Below the pieces are notes generated by a model. It had not been told where the DNA came from, made no database searches, and saw nothing but the letters and a program-made list of their open reading frames with translations. From Achromobacter animicus (GTDB lineage Bacteria; Pseudomonadota; Gammaproteobacteria; Burkholderiales; Burkholderiaceae_B), in NCBI RefSeq assembly GCF_902859585.1, contig NZ_CADIJM010000002.1, positions 744,001 to 808,000 on the forward strand: 64,000 bases of DNA. Reading direction: 5' to 3'. The translations under genes and the position numbers were made by a program. This document shows, piece after piece, positions 1 to 8,643 of the stretch. Position 1 is the stretch's first letter. Every line of letters begins with the position of its first letter.

Positions 1-846
1 CTGGTCGATGTGCTGGCGCGCACCGTGCAGCCGCACTTGGCCGAGGCCTTCAAGCAGACCGTCATCGTGGAGAACCGTGGCGGTGCGGGCGGCAACGTGG
101 CGGGCGCCGAGGTGGCGCGCAACGGAAAGGACAACCATACCTTCCTGCTCAATCCCTCGACGACCGAGTCGGTCAACCCGCTGATGTTCGCCAACATGCC
201 GTTCGATCCGCAGCAGGATTTGCGGCCGGTTGGCTTGCTGGCCAACAGCCAATTGTTCCTGTTTGTCCGGTCCTCGCTCGGCGTCAATACGCTCGAGGAG
301 TTCGTGGAATACGCGCGCAAGCGGCCCGATCCGCTCAATTACGGTTCGGCCGGCAACGGCACGACGCCGCATCTGGCCGGCGAACTGCTCAAGCAGGCGA
401 CGGGCATGCAAGCTACCCATGCGCCGTATCGCGGCGTGGCGCCGGCGATACAAGACCTGGCAGCGGGCCAGATCGACTTCGCGTTTGGCCCTGCGACGGT
501 CTTTCCCATGGTGCAAGCGGGCAAGCTGAAAGTGCTGGCGGTGGCAAGCCGGCAGCGCGCTGCCGTGGCGCCCGACATTCGAACGTTCTCCGAGGTCGGC
601 ATCGACGGTGTGTTCGCGGACAGCCTGTTCGGCGTGTATGCCGCCTCGGGCACCCGAGATGATGTGGTCGAGCGCATGAACGCCGAACTCAACAAAGTGC
701 TTGCGCGGCCGGACATCCAGAAGCGCTTTCTGGATGCGGGCGCCGAAGCAATACCGCTGAGCGCGGCCGATTATGCCGCGCGCGTGCAGGAAGAGAAGAA
801 GCTGTTCGCGCCGTTGATGAAATCGTTGGGGTTGAAGGAACAGTAG
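1..846 (+). CDS. Bug-family tricarboxylate-type substrate-binding protein (5' partial)
   Basis: Periplasmic solute-binding protein of the Bug/TctC family, which captures organic acids, normally for a tripartite tricarboxylate transporter. The frame is already open at base 1, so the signal peptide and roughly 40-50 N-terminal residues lie before the window; about 281 residues are visible. Family hallmarks seen are VENRGGAGGNVA near the visible N-terminus, YRGVAPAIQDLAAGQIDF in the middle, and the hinge region with PLMKSLGL at the end. No TctA/TctB membrane genes are visible, as is usual for orphan Bug genes in Bordetella-like genomes. It converges on the alcohol dehydrogenase gene with an 84-bp gap in which I see no clear terminator. 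The ligand cannot be predicted. Confidence 0.93.
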   Translation: MVDVLARTVQPHLAEAFKQTVIVENRGGAGGNVAGAEVARNGKDNHTFLLNPSTTESVNPLMFANMPFDPQQDLRPVGLLANSQLFLFVRSSLGVNTLEEFVEYARKRPDPLNYGSAGNGTTPHLAGELLKQATGMQATHAPYRGVAPAIQDLAAGQIDFAFGPATVFPMVQAGKLKVLAVASRQRAAVAPDIRTFSEVGIDGVFADSLFGVYAASGTRDDVVERMNAELNKVLARPDIQKRFLDAGAEAIPLSAADYAARVQEEKKLFAPLMKSLGLKEQ

Positions 847-930
847 ATCGCACTGGCCCAACCGATCCGTGAGTCACAGCGTTGCGCGGATTTTCGCCAA
901 GCGGGTTGCGGCCATCGCCGACATACCGGG

Positions 931-2085
931 TCAGTAGGCGGCACGGTAGATGTCGAGCGCCTGGGCCTTATCGATAGGCACCGGATTATTCATCAGCAGG
1001 CGCTGTTGCGCCATCGCGGCACTCGCCAGCGTGGGCAGGTCGGATTCCACGATGCCGACGGCGCGAAGACCCCGCGGCAGCTCGGCCTGGCGGATGAGGT
1101 CTTCCAGAAAGGAGATAAAGGTGGTCGCGCCGCGCGCGGCATCCGCGGCCGGCGGCAGGCCCACCGCTGTACCCAGTTCGGCGTATAGGGGCGCTGCGGC
1201 CAGCGCATTGAAACGCAGCACGGCGGGAAGGACCAACGCGTTCGACAGGCCGTGTGGCACATGGAATATGCCGCCGACCGGGTAGGCGAGCGCGTGCACG
1301 CCTCCGACGGGGGCGTTGGCGAATGCCTGGCCGGCCAGCATGGCGCCCAGCAGCATGTTGGAGCGCGCCTGCAGGTTGGCACCGTCGCGGCAAACCGTAA
1401 TTAGGTTGGCAGTGAGCAGCTGCAACGCCAGGATGGCGAGGTGATCGGACAGCGGATTTTTCAGGCGTTTGCTGGTGTAGGCTTCGATGGCATGCACCAT
1501 GGCGTCGACGCCTGTGGCGGCCGTGGCCGCCGGCGGCAAGCCGACCGTCAGTTCGGCGTCCAGAAAAGCCGCGTCGGCATAGAGCTGCGGCGCGACCACG
1601 CCGCTCTTGGTGGTGGCGCCGGTGGTCACGATCGAGATGGGCGTGACCTCCGAGCCCGTGCCGGCCGTGGTCGGCACCTGAATCAGCGGCAATCGCTGGC
1701 CTTGCACCTGGTTGACGCCATACATGGCATGCAGCGGCTGATCGCTATTGCACAACAAGGCCACCAGCTTGGCCACGTCCATGGACGAACCGCCGCCAAA
1801 ACCGATGACCACATCCGCGTCGAACGCGCGGGCGCGTTCGGCTGCTGCTTGGACCACGGCTTCGGGCGGGTCGGCGACCACGTCGTCGATAACCAACGTC
1901 TGCCAGCCGCTGGCCGCCAGACTGGTCAGCGCCGGTTGCAGCGCGCCGCTGCGATTGAGAAAGTTGTCGGAGACCAACACCGCACGTGCGCCCGCATGGC
2001 GCTCGCGCAGCAGGGCGCCCAGGCGGCGAGCCAGGCCGGGTTCGACGAGAATGTGGGGGACGGTCTGGAAGGAGAAGGCGGACAT
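931..2085 (-). CDS. Iron-containing alcohol dehydrogenase family protein
   Basis: A 384-residue group III (Fe-ADH / maleylacetate reductase-like) NAD(P)-dependent oxidoreductase. The nucleotide-binding GFGGGSSMDVAK motif lies near residues 95-106 and PTTAGTGSEVTP near 138-149. The metal-ligand region is intact: Asp in TGVDAMVHAIEAY, then His in GGVHALAYP and His in VPHGLSN. The start ATG is 4 bases after the stop of the ANTAR regulator, so it is the last gene of the amide operon. A dehydrogenase here is unusual for an AmiC/AmiR operon and suggests that the amide yields an alcohol or aldehyde needing oxidation or reduction; that is inference. The exact substrate is unknown. Confidence 0.92.
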   Translation of the reverse strand: MSAFSFQTVPHILVEPGLARRLGALLRERHAGARAVLVSDNFLNRSGALQPALTSLAASGWQTLVIDDVVADPPEAVVQAAAERARAFDADVVIGFGGGSSMDVAKLVALLCNSDQPLHAMYGVNQVQGQRLPLIQVPTTAGTGSEVTPISIVTTGATTKSGVVAPQLYADAAFLDAELTVGLPPAATAATGVDAMVHAIEAYTSKRLKNPLSDHLAILALQLLTANLITVCRDGANLQARSNMLLGAMLAGQAFANAPVGGVHALAYPVGGIFHVPHGLSNALVLPAVLRFNALAAAPLYAELGTAVGLPPAADAARGATTFISFLEDLIRQAELPRGLRAVGIVESDLPTLASAAMAQQRLLMNNPVPIDKAQALDIYRAAY

Positions 2086-2089
2086 GGGA

Positions 2090-2698
2090 TCAGGAGAACT
2101 CGTTGATGATGGTTTGCGCTACGTCTTCCAGCGATGATCGCGTCGCCATGGCGCGGCTCTGGATACGACGGTGCGCTTCGTTTTCGGTAATGCCTTCACG
2201 CGCGATCAATAGCGTCTTGGCCGTGGCAACCTTGCTGACGGCGGCATAACGCCCTTCGAGTTTGCGCATATGGGCCATTGTGGCGGCCTGCTGGCGCCAG
2301 GCGGTGCGCGCCAGCAGTAGCTGGGTCAACAGGCCAAAGGGGCGGATCGGCCGTTCGATGACACCGGTGCAGCCGCTATGCAGAACCAGTTGCAGCGTGG
2401 CCGGATTCTCGTATTCGACGATGCCGACCAGCGGCGGGCTCAGCGCGTTCAGGCCGTCGGCCAGCTTCTGAATGGCTTCGCGATAGTCTTCTTCGATGGG
2501 TAGAACGACTACGTCGGCATCGGAGCAGAGCGTATCGGGCAGCGGCCATTGCTGGGTCGGCACACAGCCGATGCGCTTCAGATGCGACATCAACAGGCGA
2601 GATTCGGCGTCCTGCGGGTGCAGGACCAGCACGCGCAGGCCGTTGAGTTCGCGGAGCGCCGTGGTGCTGCGACCCGGCCGGTTCAGGTAGGCAGTCAC
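2090..2698 (-). CDS. amiR: AmiR/NasT-type ANTAR antitermination regulator
   Basis: A 202-residue RNA-binding antiterminator. Residues about 20-130 form a receiver-like domain (RVLVLHPQDAESR...) that lacks the usual acidic pocket and clear phospho-acceptor Asp, as in AmiR, which is controlled by protein binding rather than phosphorylation. Residues about 145-200 are an ANTAR domain: AKTLLIAREGITENEAHRRI followed by Ala, Met and a Ser-rich helix. The start is GTG and overlaps the stop of the AmiC-like gene (GTGA), showing translational coupling and matching amiC-amiR order in Pseudomonas. The expected target is the operon's own leader; paired hairpins are present at 10000-10036. The alternative NasT-type role is less likely because the partner is AmiC-like and there is no nitrate gene. 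Confidence 0.9.
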   Translation of the reverse strand: MTAYLNRPGRSTTALRELNGLRVLVLHPQDAESRLLMSHLKRIGCVPTQQWPLPDTLCSDADVVVLPIEEDYREAIQKLADGLNALSPPLVGIVEYENPATLQLVLHSGCTGVIERPIRPFGLLTQLLLARTAWRQQAATMAHMRKLEGRYAAVSKVATAKTLLIAREGITENEAHRRIQSRAMATRSSLEDVAQTIINEFS

Positions 2699-3834
2699 GG
2701 CAGGGTCAGGGCCTGGGGATCCAGCGCATGGTCCACGAGGTACGGCACCGGCCGCACCGCGGCACGCGCGGCGTAGATAATCTGGAACTGCCGTTGGGCA
2801 TCAATGCGGGCGATGCGCGGCCAGAGCGAAGTGTGTTGCGTGTCGCCGTCGATGGTGACGAGACCTTGGGGCGCCTGGAATTGGGCACCGTCCAGAGCCC
2901 TTACCAGATCGGGCACGGCAAGACCGCCCGCGCGGCGCGCGGCGTCGGCGACGAGATGGACCTGGGAATAGGCGGCTTCGGCGCCCGCCGTGATCGGGCT
3001 GTCTTCGCCGAAGCGCGCATGGTAGGCCTGGGCGAACCGGCGGCTGGGCGCGGTGTCCAGCGAAGCGAAGTACGGCGCGGCCGTGATGTGGCCTTCGGCC
3101 TGTTCGGCAGTGAGCGCCGCCACGTCGGTCTCGTTGGTGGCGAGGCTGACGATGGGCATGCGCGCCGGATCCAACTCCAGCTCGCGGTAGGCCCGATACA
3201 GCTTGACGATGTCCCGTCCGACCATGGTCGAGTAGATCGCGTCCGGACGCAACGCCACGGCGCGCTTGAGGACTTCGGCAAGGTGTTCCTGCGGTGCGTT
3301 CAGCGGCAGGTAGACCTCGTCGACCACTTCGCCGCCCGCCTGCTCGTATAGCTCGCGCATGATGCGATTCGACTCGCGCGGGTAGACGTACTGGCCGCCG
3401 ATGAACAGGACCCGATTGCCAAAGTGACGGATCACGTAGCTGGCCAGCTGCACTGAGTTCTGATTGGGAACGGAGCCGCCATAGAAGCAATAGGGCGAAT
3501 ACTCGAATCCCTCGTAGAGCGTGGCGTAGAACAGCAGGGCGCGGCGGCTTTCCACGACCGGCAGCACGGCCTTGCGGGTGCTGGACATATGGGTGCCGAA
3601 GATCAGCGGCACGCGTTCGCGATCGCAGAGCCGTTCGGCGGCCTCGCGATAGTCGGCCGGCTGGGCGCCCACGCGGGCGCTGACTGGGACGAGCGGCGCG
3701 CCATCAATGCCGCCGGCGGCATTGACCTCGTCGATAGCCAGCAGCGTGGCGTTTTCCTGGGTGATCTCGGTCGCCGCTGTCAGGCTCTCGTGCGAGAACA
3801 GCAGGCCGACGCGATGGCCGGTGGTGGTCGTCAC
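2695..3834 (-). CDS. amiC: AmiC-like cytoplasmic amide-sensing protein
   Basis: A 379-residue type-I periplasmic-binding fold protein (Peripla_BP_5/6) without any signal peptide, which points to a cytoplasmic sensor like Pseudomonas AmiC rather than an importer component. AmiC-family motifs include VGLLFSHESLTA at the N-terminus, FGTHMSSTRKAVLP, YATLYEGFEYSPYCFYGGS, QYVYPRESNRIMRE, and DGDTQHTSLWPRI near the C-terminus. The start is GTG overlapping the amidase stop (GTGA), and its own stop overlaps the ANTAR gene start, so amidase, sensor and regulator are translationally coupled. In the known model the ligand-free sensor holds AmiR inactive and the amide releases it. The operon also encodes a secreted relative (8644-9885), so sensor and importer probably bind the same ligand. 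Confidence 0.88.
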   Translation of the reverse strand: MTTTTGHRVGLLFSHESLTAATEITQENATLLAIDEVNAAGGIDGAPLVPVSARVGAQPADYREAAERLCDRERVPLIFGTHMSSTRKAVLPVVESRRALLFYATLYEGFEYSPYCFYGGSVPNQNSVQLASYVIRHFGNRVLFIGGQYVYPRESNRIMRELYEQAGGEVVDEVYLPLNAPQEHLAEVLKRAVALRPDAIYSTMVGRDIVKLYRAYRELELDPARMPIVSLATNETDVAALTAEQAEGHITAAPYFASLDTAPSRRFAQAYHARFGEDSPITAGAEAAYSQVHLVADAARRAGGLAVPDLVRALDGAQFQAPQGLVTIDGDTQHTSLWPRIARIDAQRQFQIIYAARAAVRPVPYLVDHALDPQALTLP

Positions 3835-5342
3835 AGCGACGTCCAGTCGAGCGAGCGCTCGAAAGCATGGGCCGCACGATACAGCGTCGCTTCGTCGAAA
3901 TGACGGCCCACCAGCATCATGCCGACCGCCAAGCCGTCTCGCAGGGCGCAGGGCACGGAAATGGCCGGATGGCCGGTGACGTCAAAGGGCGCGGTGTTGG
4001 CGTTCATTTCAAGGGCGCGGGTCACAAAGAGGTCCGGCGCCGCGCCGGCATCGATGAGGCGCGGTGCGCGCATGGGCACCGTCGGCATCAACAGCATGTC
4101 GACACGATCCAGAGCCTGATCATAGGCCTGGCGCAGGCGGCGCGCGAGGTTTTGCGCCTTGCCATAGTACTGGCCACCGTAGCGTGCGTAGAAGTATTCG
4201 CCGGCCAGGAGGCAGGTCTTGACGTCATGCGGGAAGTCGTCGGCATGATCTTGCCAGTGGCGTTGCGCCTGCATCAGGCCGGTGACATACAGGCCTTTCC
4301 AGTTGCTACCGTAGTTGAAACCCTTCATTTGTTGGGTCGTGCCTTCGACCGCGATGGGGGTCCAGATGGCATGGCCCTTGCGGTGTAGCGGCACCGACAG
4401 CTCGATCACTTCAGCCCCAAGCGCGGCCAGCTTGGCGGCGGCTTGGCGCACTGCATCGTCAACCACGGTTTCGCTGTTGTGCCACCCAAAGCCTTCGGGC
4501 ACCACGCCGACGCGCAAGCCCTTGAGGGCGAGCCCCAACGCCTCGCAATACGACCCGCGCTCGGCCGGCAGGTTCTGCTGGCGCGGATCCAGCCCGTCGC
4601 TGCCGGCGATGGCGTCGAGCAGCAGGGCATTGTCGGCCACCGTTGCCGTCATGATGCCGGCGTGATCCAGCGTCATTTCGATCGGCATGATGCCGGTATA
4701 GGGAATGAGGCCATGTGTGGGCTTCATCCCATAGATGCCGGAGTAGGCGGCTGGAATACGCACCGAACCGCCCTGGTCCGTGCCGATGGCCATGTCGGCT
4801 TCGCCGGCGCCGACCAGCGCCGCCGCGCCGGACGACGATCCGCCCGCCGAATGCTCGGGCATGCGCGGGTTGCGCACCGGGCCGGTTGCATTGGTATGGC
4901 TGCTGCCCGATACGCAGAAATATTCGCAATGGGCTTTGCCGACGATGCGGCCGCCAGCGTCCAGAATGCGGGTGGCAACCGTGGCGTCCTGGTCGGGCAC
5001 ATAACCGCGCAAGGTAGCCGCGCCATTCATCATGGGCACGCCGGCCAGGCAGACATTGTCTTTGAGCACCACCCGCTTGCCGGCCAGCGGACCGCCGGGG
5101 CGGCCGTCGATCTCGGTACGCACATACCAGGCATTGAGCGGATTGTCCTCGGGCTGGACGCCCGGTGTGCGCGGATAGCGCACCACCGGCGGCTGATCGA
5201 TCAGGGCATCCACCTGGTCGTACTCGGCGAAGGTGGCCTCCAGGATGCGTTCGTAGGCACGCAACGTGGCATCGTCCAGATTCAGGCCAATGCGACGCGC
5301 GGCCTGGTCCAGTGCTTCCAGAGTGGGACGGGGAAGGGACAT
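3831..5342 (-). CDS. Amidase-signature family hydrolase
   Basis: A 503-residue amidase-signature (AS) enzyme that hydrolyses carboxylic amides or amide-like bonds to acid and ammonia in the cytoplasm. The Ser-cisSer-Lys triad is visible: Lys94 in VVLKDNV, the cis-Ser in the GGSSSG loop (about residue 170) and the nucleophile Ser193 in GTDQGGSVRIPA. A C-terminal NTAPFDVTGHPAISVP motif is typical of AS amidases. It is not the nitrilase-fold AmiE amidase found beside amiC/amiR in Pseudomonas, so the operon has swapped the enzyme class. It lies 13 bases downstream of the last transporter ATPase gene and overlaps the sensor gene. Possible substrates include small aliphatic amides, urea derivatives or aryl amides; the sequence does not decide. 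Confidence 0.92.
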   Translation of the reverse strand: MSLPRPTLEALDQAARRIGLNLDDATLRAYERILEATFAEYDQVDALIDQPPVVRYPRTPGVQPEDNPLNAWYVRTEIDGRPGGPLAGKRVVLKDNVCLAGVPMMNGAATLRGYVPDQDATVATRILDAGGRIVGKAHCEYFCVSGSSHTNATGPVRNPRMPEHSAGGSSSGAAALVGAGEADMAIGTDQGGSVRIPAAYSGIYGMKPTHGLIPYTGIMPIEMTLDHAGIMTATVADNALLLDAIAGSDGLDPRQQNLPAERGSYCEALGLALKGLRVGVVPEGFGWHNSETVVDDAVRQAAAKLAALGAEVIELSVPLHRKGHAIWTPIAVEGTTQQMKGFNYGSNWKGLYVTGLMQAQRHWQDHADDFPHDVKTCLLAGEYFYARYGGQYYGKAQNLARRLRQAYDQALDRVDMLLMPTVPMRAPRLIDAGAAPDLFVTRALEMNANTAPFDVTGHPAISVPCALRDGLAVGMMLVGRHFDEATLYRAAHAFERSLDWTSL

Positions 5343-5355
5343 CTCGGATTCCGGT

Positions 5356-6060
5356 TCAGGATTGCAGACCGCCGTAACGCCGGGCGATCTCTTGGGGAGT
5401 AGTGGTGGCGGTGGGAATGTCGGCGATCAGCTCGCCCTTTTCCAGCACCAGGATGCGGTCGGAAAGCGCGCACAGGAAATCGATGTCCTGTTCGACCAGC
5501 AGGATGGCGATGCCATGCGAGGCGCGCAGGGTCTGCAACGCCTCGACGATTTCGTCGCAGATCGAAGGCTGGATGCCTTCGGTGGGTTCGTCCAGCAGCA
5601 TCAGCCTGGGTTCGCCGCACAGGCAGCGGGCCAGCGCCAGCAATTGCTGTTCGCCGCCCGACAGGCTGCCACCGGGACGATCAAGCAGACGTTGCAGACG
5701 CGGAAACACCTTCAGCACCGTGGCGATCATGGCTTCGGCGCCGCGCAGGTTTTTCACGCAACCCATGCGCAAATTTTCGGCGACGCTCAGTGCCGGGAAG
5801 ATCTGCCTCCCCTGCGGCACGAACCCGAGGCCCTGGCGGGCGCGGGCATGCGGAGCAAGCGTGCCGATCTTTCGGTCGGCCAGCGTCAGGTCGCCGCCGG
5901 TAAGGGGCAGCTCGCCCATCAACGTGCGCAACAACGTTGTCTTGCCCATGCCGTTGCGGCCCAGAATGCCGGTGAATTCGCCGGCGGCCATGCCGAAGCT
6001 CACGCCATGCAACACCGGGATGCGGCCGTAGCCGGCTTTCAGGTCATGCGCCTGGAGCAT
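5356..6060 (-). CDS. Branched-chain/urea-type ABC transporter ATPase (LivF/UrtE-like)
   Basis: A 234-residue ABC ATPase. Walker A is GRNGMGKTTLL near residue 35, the signature is LSGGEQQLLALAR, Walker B is LMLLDEPTEGIQPS, followed by the H-loop region. I start it at the ATG giving MLQAHDLKAGYG because AAGGAG sits 7 bases upstream; the frame is open further upstream, but those residues (MPKCVPP...) are not LivF-like. Its start overlaps the preceding ATPase gene by 17 bases, as in many liv/urt operons. It pairs with the other ATPase to power the two permeases. The AmiC/AmiR and amidase neighbours argue for an amide or urea-like substrate rather than amino acids. Confidence 0.93.
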   Translation of the reverse strand: MLQAHDLKAGYGRIPVLHGVSFGMAAGEFTGILGRNGMGKTTLLRTLMGELPLTGGDLTLADRKIGTLAPHARARQGLGFVPQGRQIFPALSVAENLRMGCVKNLRGAEAMIATVLKVFPRLQRLLDRPGGSLSGGEQQLLALARCLCGEPRLMLLDEPTEGIQPSICDEIVEALQTLRASHGIAILLVEQDIDFLCALSDRILVLEKGELIADIPTATTTPQEIARRYGGLQS

Positions 6061-6778
6061 GTTTTTCTCCTTGCTTGCCCAGATAGGCGGCACGCACTTC
6101 GGCATGCGCCATGATGTCGTCGAAGCTGCCTTCGGCCAGCACTTCGCCTTGGTTGAAGACGGTGATGCGGCCCGCGATCAGGCGGATGAAGGCCATGTCG
6201 TGCTCGACCACGACCACGGTGCTGTGGCGGTTGATGGCGGCTATCAGGTCGGCGGTCTTGCGTGTCTCTTGGTGCGTCATGCCGGCTGCCGGTTCATCCA
6301 GCAGCACCAGCTCGGGCCGCGACGCCAGGATCATGCCCAGTTCCACCCATTGGCGTTGGCCGTGAGCGAGCGCATTGACTGGCGTGCGGGCCAGCGCATC
6401 CAGGCCGATTTCGGCCAGCACTTGCGCCGCAATGGCGTCCGGCTCGCCGTCGGCGCGCCGCGCCGCGGCCAGCCGCAGGTTCTCGCGCACGTCCAGCCCT
6501 TCGAAGACGCTGGGCACCTGAGTCTTGATGCCGATGCCCAGGCGCGCCACCTCGTGCGTGGCCAGACCGCGCAGGGGTTGGCCCTTGAAGCGGATGTCGC
6601 CGCGGCTCGGCTGCAACTGGCCGGATAGCATCTTGAAGAAGGTGCTTTTGCCGGCGCCGTTCGGGCCGATCAGGCAGCGCACTTCGCCGCGCTCCAGTCG
6701 GAAATCGACATTTCGCACAGCGTGCACGCCGCCAAAACTCACACCCAGGGCCTGGGTTTCCAACAGCGGTGTGCTCAT
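6044..6778 (-). CDS. Branched-chain/urea-type ABC transporter ATPase (LivG/UrtD-like)
   Basis: A 244-residue ABC ATPase. Walker A is GPNGAGKST near residue 40 and Walker B is LVLLDEPAAGMTHQE. The signature reads ALAHGQRQWVELGM instead of LSGGQ; this LxHGxxQWxELG form is what I associate with the UrtD branch of urea/amide importers rather than LivG. The start MSTPLLETQALGVSFGG is chosen because AAGGAG lies just upstream and ATGA overlaps the permease stop. The frame stays open upstream inside the permease gene, which is a shadow. Fifth gene-pair partner: its 3' end overlaps the next ATPase gene. It acts at the cytoplasmic face of the inner membrane. Confidence 0.93.
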   Translation of the reverse strand: MSTPLLETQALGVSFGGVHAVRNVDFRLERGEVRCLIGPNGAGKSTFFKMLSGQLQPSRGDIRFKGQPLRGLATHEVARLGIGIKTQVPSVFEGLDVRENLRLAAARRADGEPDAIAAQVLAEIGLDALARTPVNALAHGQRQWVELGMILASRPELVLLDEPAAGMTHQETRKTADLIAAINRHSTVVVVEHDMAFIRLIAGRITVFNQGEVLAEGSFDDIMAHAEVRAAYLGKQGEKHAPGA

Positions 6779-7767
6779 GCTTGCTCCTTGGCCGGGCGCA
6801 CTGCGCGGCGGCAAGCGTCGAGCACCGTCGGGGCCAGGCCGCGCGGGATCAACAGAACGAAGAAAATCAGGATGAGGCCAAGAACCAGGCCGGTGTCCAC
6901 GGTGTGCTGCGCACCCAGTTCCGTGACCATGGCTTGCAGCGCCACGCAGGCGATGATGGGGCCGATCAGCGTGCCGCGGCCCCCGACGATCACCCAAATG
7001 ATGATTTGCGCCGACTGCGACAGACCGAACACGCCGGGGCTGACGAAGGCGCCCCAGTTGGCGTACAGCATGCCGGCCAGGCCGGCCAGCGCGCCGCCCA
7101 GCGTGAACGCGGCCAACTTGTACAGGCTGGCGTTGTAGCCCAGCAGCAGGGCGCGCTGTTCGTTTTCACGTACCGCGGCAACCACGCGACCAAAGCGCGA
7201 GGCCATGATTGCGCGCAGGCCAAAGTATGCCCCGATGAGGGTAAGGGCGGCCAGTGTGAACGTGCCTTCGGGCGAAAGGGGCTCTGTCGCGCCCGGGAGC
7301 GTCAGCGGCGGGATCGACGGAATGCCATTGAATCCGCCCAGCAGCGCTTCGCCGATGCGATAGCTGTCGCCTGAGGTCGAATTCATCAGGTTGAACAGGA
7401 TCAAGGTCACGGCCAGCGTGATGACGCCAAGATAAACGTCGCTGATCTTGCCGTAGAACATGAAGTAGCCGAGCAGGGCGGCAAAAGCCGCCGGCACGGC
7501 GACGGCCAAGGCCATCGCGACCAGGTCCGGTCCGAAGTTGAAGGCGCCGATCGCCCAGGCATAAGCGCCCAGACCAAAGAAGGCGGCCTGCCCGAAACAC
7601 AGGATGCCGCCGTGACCCCAGACAAAGGCCAGGCTCAGCGCAAGCAAGGCCATGACGAGGTAGACCGTCATGGACAAGAGGCTGAACATGTCGACGACGG
7701 TGGGCAACATGATCGCGGCCGCGACGGCCACCACGCCCAGCGCCAGAGAAATCACAGGTACACGCAT
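6775..7767 (-). CDS. Branched-chain/urea-type ABC transporter permease (LivM/UrtC-like)
   Basis: A 330-residue inner-membrane permease with about 8-10 hydrophobic segments starting MRVPVISLALGVVAVAAAIMLP. The family motif WGHGGILCFGQAAFFGLGAY is near residue 65, and the cytoplasmic coupling motif VRENEQRALLLGYN (the LivM/UrtC EAA-like loop) is near residue 210. The reading frame stays open for about 700 bases upstream, but that part is Arg/His/Pro-rich shadow of the LivH gene, so I take the ATG at 7767, which overlaps the upstream stop as TGATG. The C-terminus RAVRPAKEQA ends in an ATGA overlap with the ATPase gene. Transport substrate is inferred from the operon to be an amide. Confidence 0.92.
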   Translation of the reverse strand: MRVPVISLALGVVAVAAAIMLPTVVDMFSLLSMTVYLVMALLALSLAFVWGHGGILCFGQAAFFGLGAYAWAIGAFNFGPDLVAMALAVAVPAAFAALLGYFMFYGKISDVYLGVITLAVTLILFNLMNSTSGDSYRIGEALLGGFNGIPSIPPLTLPGATEPLSPEGTFTLAALTLIGAYFGLRAIMASRFGRVVAAVRENEQRALLLGYNASLYKLAAFTLGGALAGLAGMLYANWGAFVSPGVFGLSQSAQIIIWVIVGGRGTLIGPIIACVALQAMVTELGAQHTVDTGLVLGLILIFFVLLIPRGLAPTVLDACRRAVRPAKEQA

Positions 7768-8636
7768 CAGATCGCTCGCTTGAAAAATCGCCCGGTAATG
7801 CCTTGCGGCAAAAGACGGATCAGCACGATGGCGGCCAGCAGCAAGGCCACCTGGCCGTAAACCGGCGTGGCAAGAAATGTCACTCCTTGGCTGATGGCGC
7901 CGAAGAAGCCCGACGCGCTGACCGTGCCGGCGATGACGGCGCCCCCGCCGCTGATGACCGTGATGAAGGCCTTGGCGATGTAGGCCGCGCCGATGGTCGG
8001 GATGACGCCCGTGAGCGGGGCGAGCACGGCGCCGGCCAGACCGGACAAGGCGGCGCCCAGACCGAAGGTCATCTTGTAGACGCCATTGGGGTTCATGCCC
8101 AGCGCGTTGGCCATCGCGGCGTTCTGCATGCAGGCCCGGGCCCGCAGGCCGAAATCGGTAAAACGCAGCAGGCACCACAACGCGAGCATCACGCCGGCGG
8201 CCAGCGCGATCAGAAACAAGGTATACCCGCTGGCTTGGCGCGCGCCGATGGCAATGCCGCCCAGAGGCGACGAAATGCCGACGGTGGTGTTTCCGAAGAC
8301 CATGGTGGCCAGCCCGATGACGGCAAGGGACAAGCCCCAGGTCGCGAGCATGGTGTCGATCATGCGGCCATACAGATGACGCACCAGCAGGTGTTCCACA
8401 AGCACGCCGAAGATGCCAACGATCAACGGCGCGAGCACCAGCATGGAGATCCAGATCGGCACGCCCCATTGATTGGTGGCAAGGATGGCGACATAGCCGC
8501 CCAACATCATGAATTCGCCGTGGGCGAGATTGATGATCTTCATCATCCCGAACACCACCGCCAACCCGACGCTCAACAGCGCCAGGATGGCGATCGCACC
8601 CAGGATATCGATGGCATAAATGGCAACGAGATCCAT
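7767..8636 (-). CDS. Branched-chain/urea-type ABC transporter permease (LivH/UrtB-like)
   Basis: A 289-residue permease with about eight membrane segments. It begins with a helix (ILGAIAILALLSVGLAVVFG) and carries the LivH motif KIINLAHGEFMMLGGY near residue 35 and the coupling loop DFGLRARACMQNAAMANALG near residue 165. It ends GITGRFFKRAI. The start ATG is 7 bases after the stop of the binding-protein gene, and its stop overlaps the next permease start. It forms the transmembrane channel with the LivM-like partner. The gene order binding protein, LivH, LivM, LivG, LivF is the urtABCDE order. Confidence 0.93.
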   Translation of the reverse strand: MDLVAIYAIDILGAIAILALLSVGLAVVFGMMKIINLAHGEFMMLGGYVAILATNQWGVPIWISMLVLAPLIVGIFGVLVEHLLVRHLYGRMIDTMLATWGLSLAVIGLATMVFGNTTVGISSPLGGIAIGARQASGYTLFLIALAAGVMLALWCLLRFTDFGLRARACMQNAAMANALGMNPNGVYKMTFGLGAALSGLAGAVLAPLTGVIPTIGAAYIAKAFITVISGGGAVIAGTVSASGFFGAISQGVTFLATPVYGQVALLLAAIVLIRLLPQGITGRFFKRAI

Positions 8637-8643
8637 GGAACGC

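Noticed and set aside
7768-8469. N-terminal extension of the LivM-like permease frame
   Set aside because: The extra 230 residues are Arg/His/Pro-rich shadow of the LivH gene. The normal LivM start MRVPVISLA with a TGATG overlap explains the gene.
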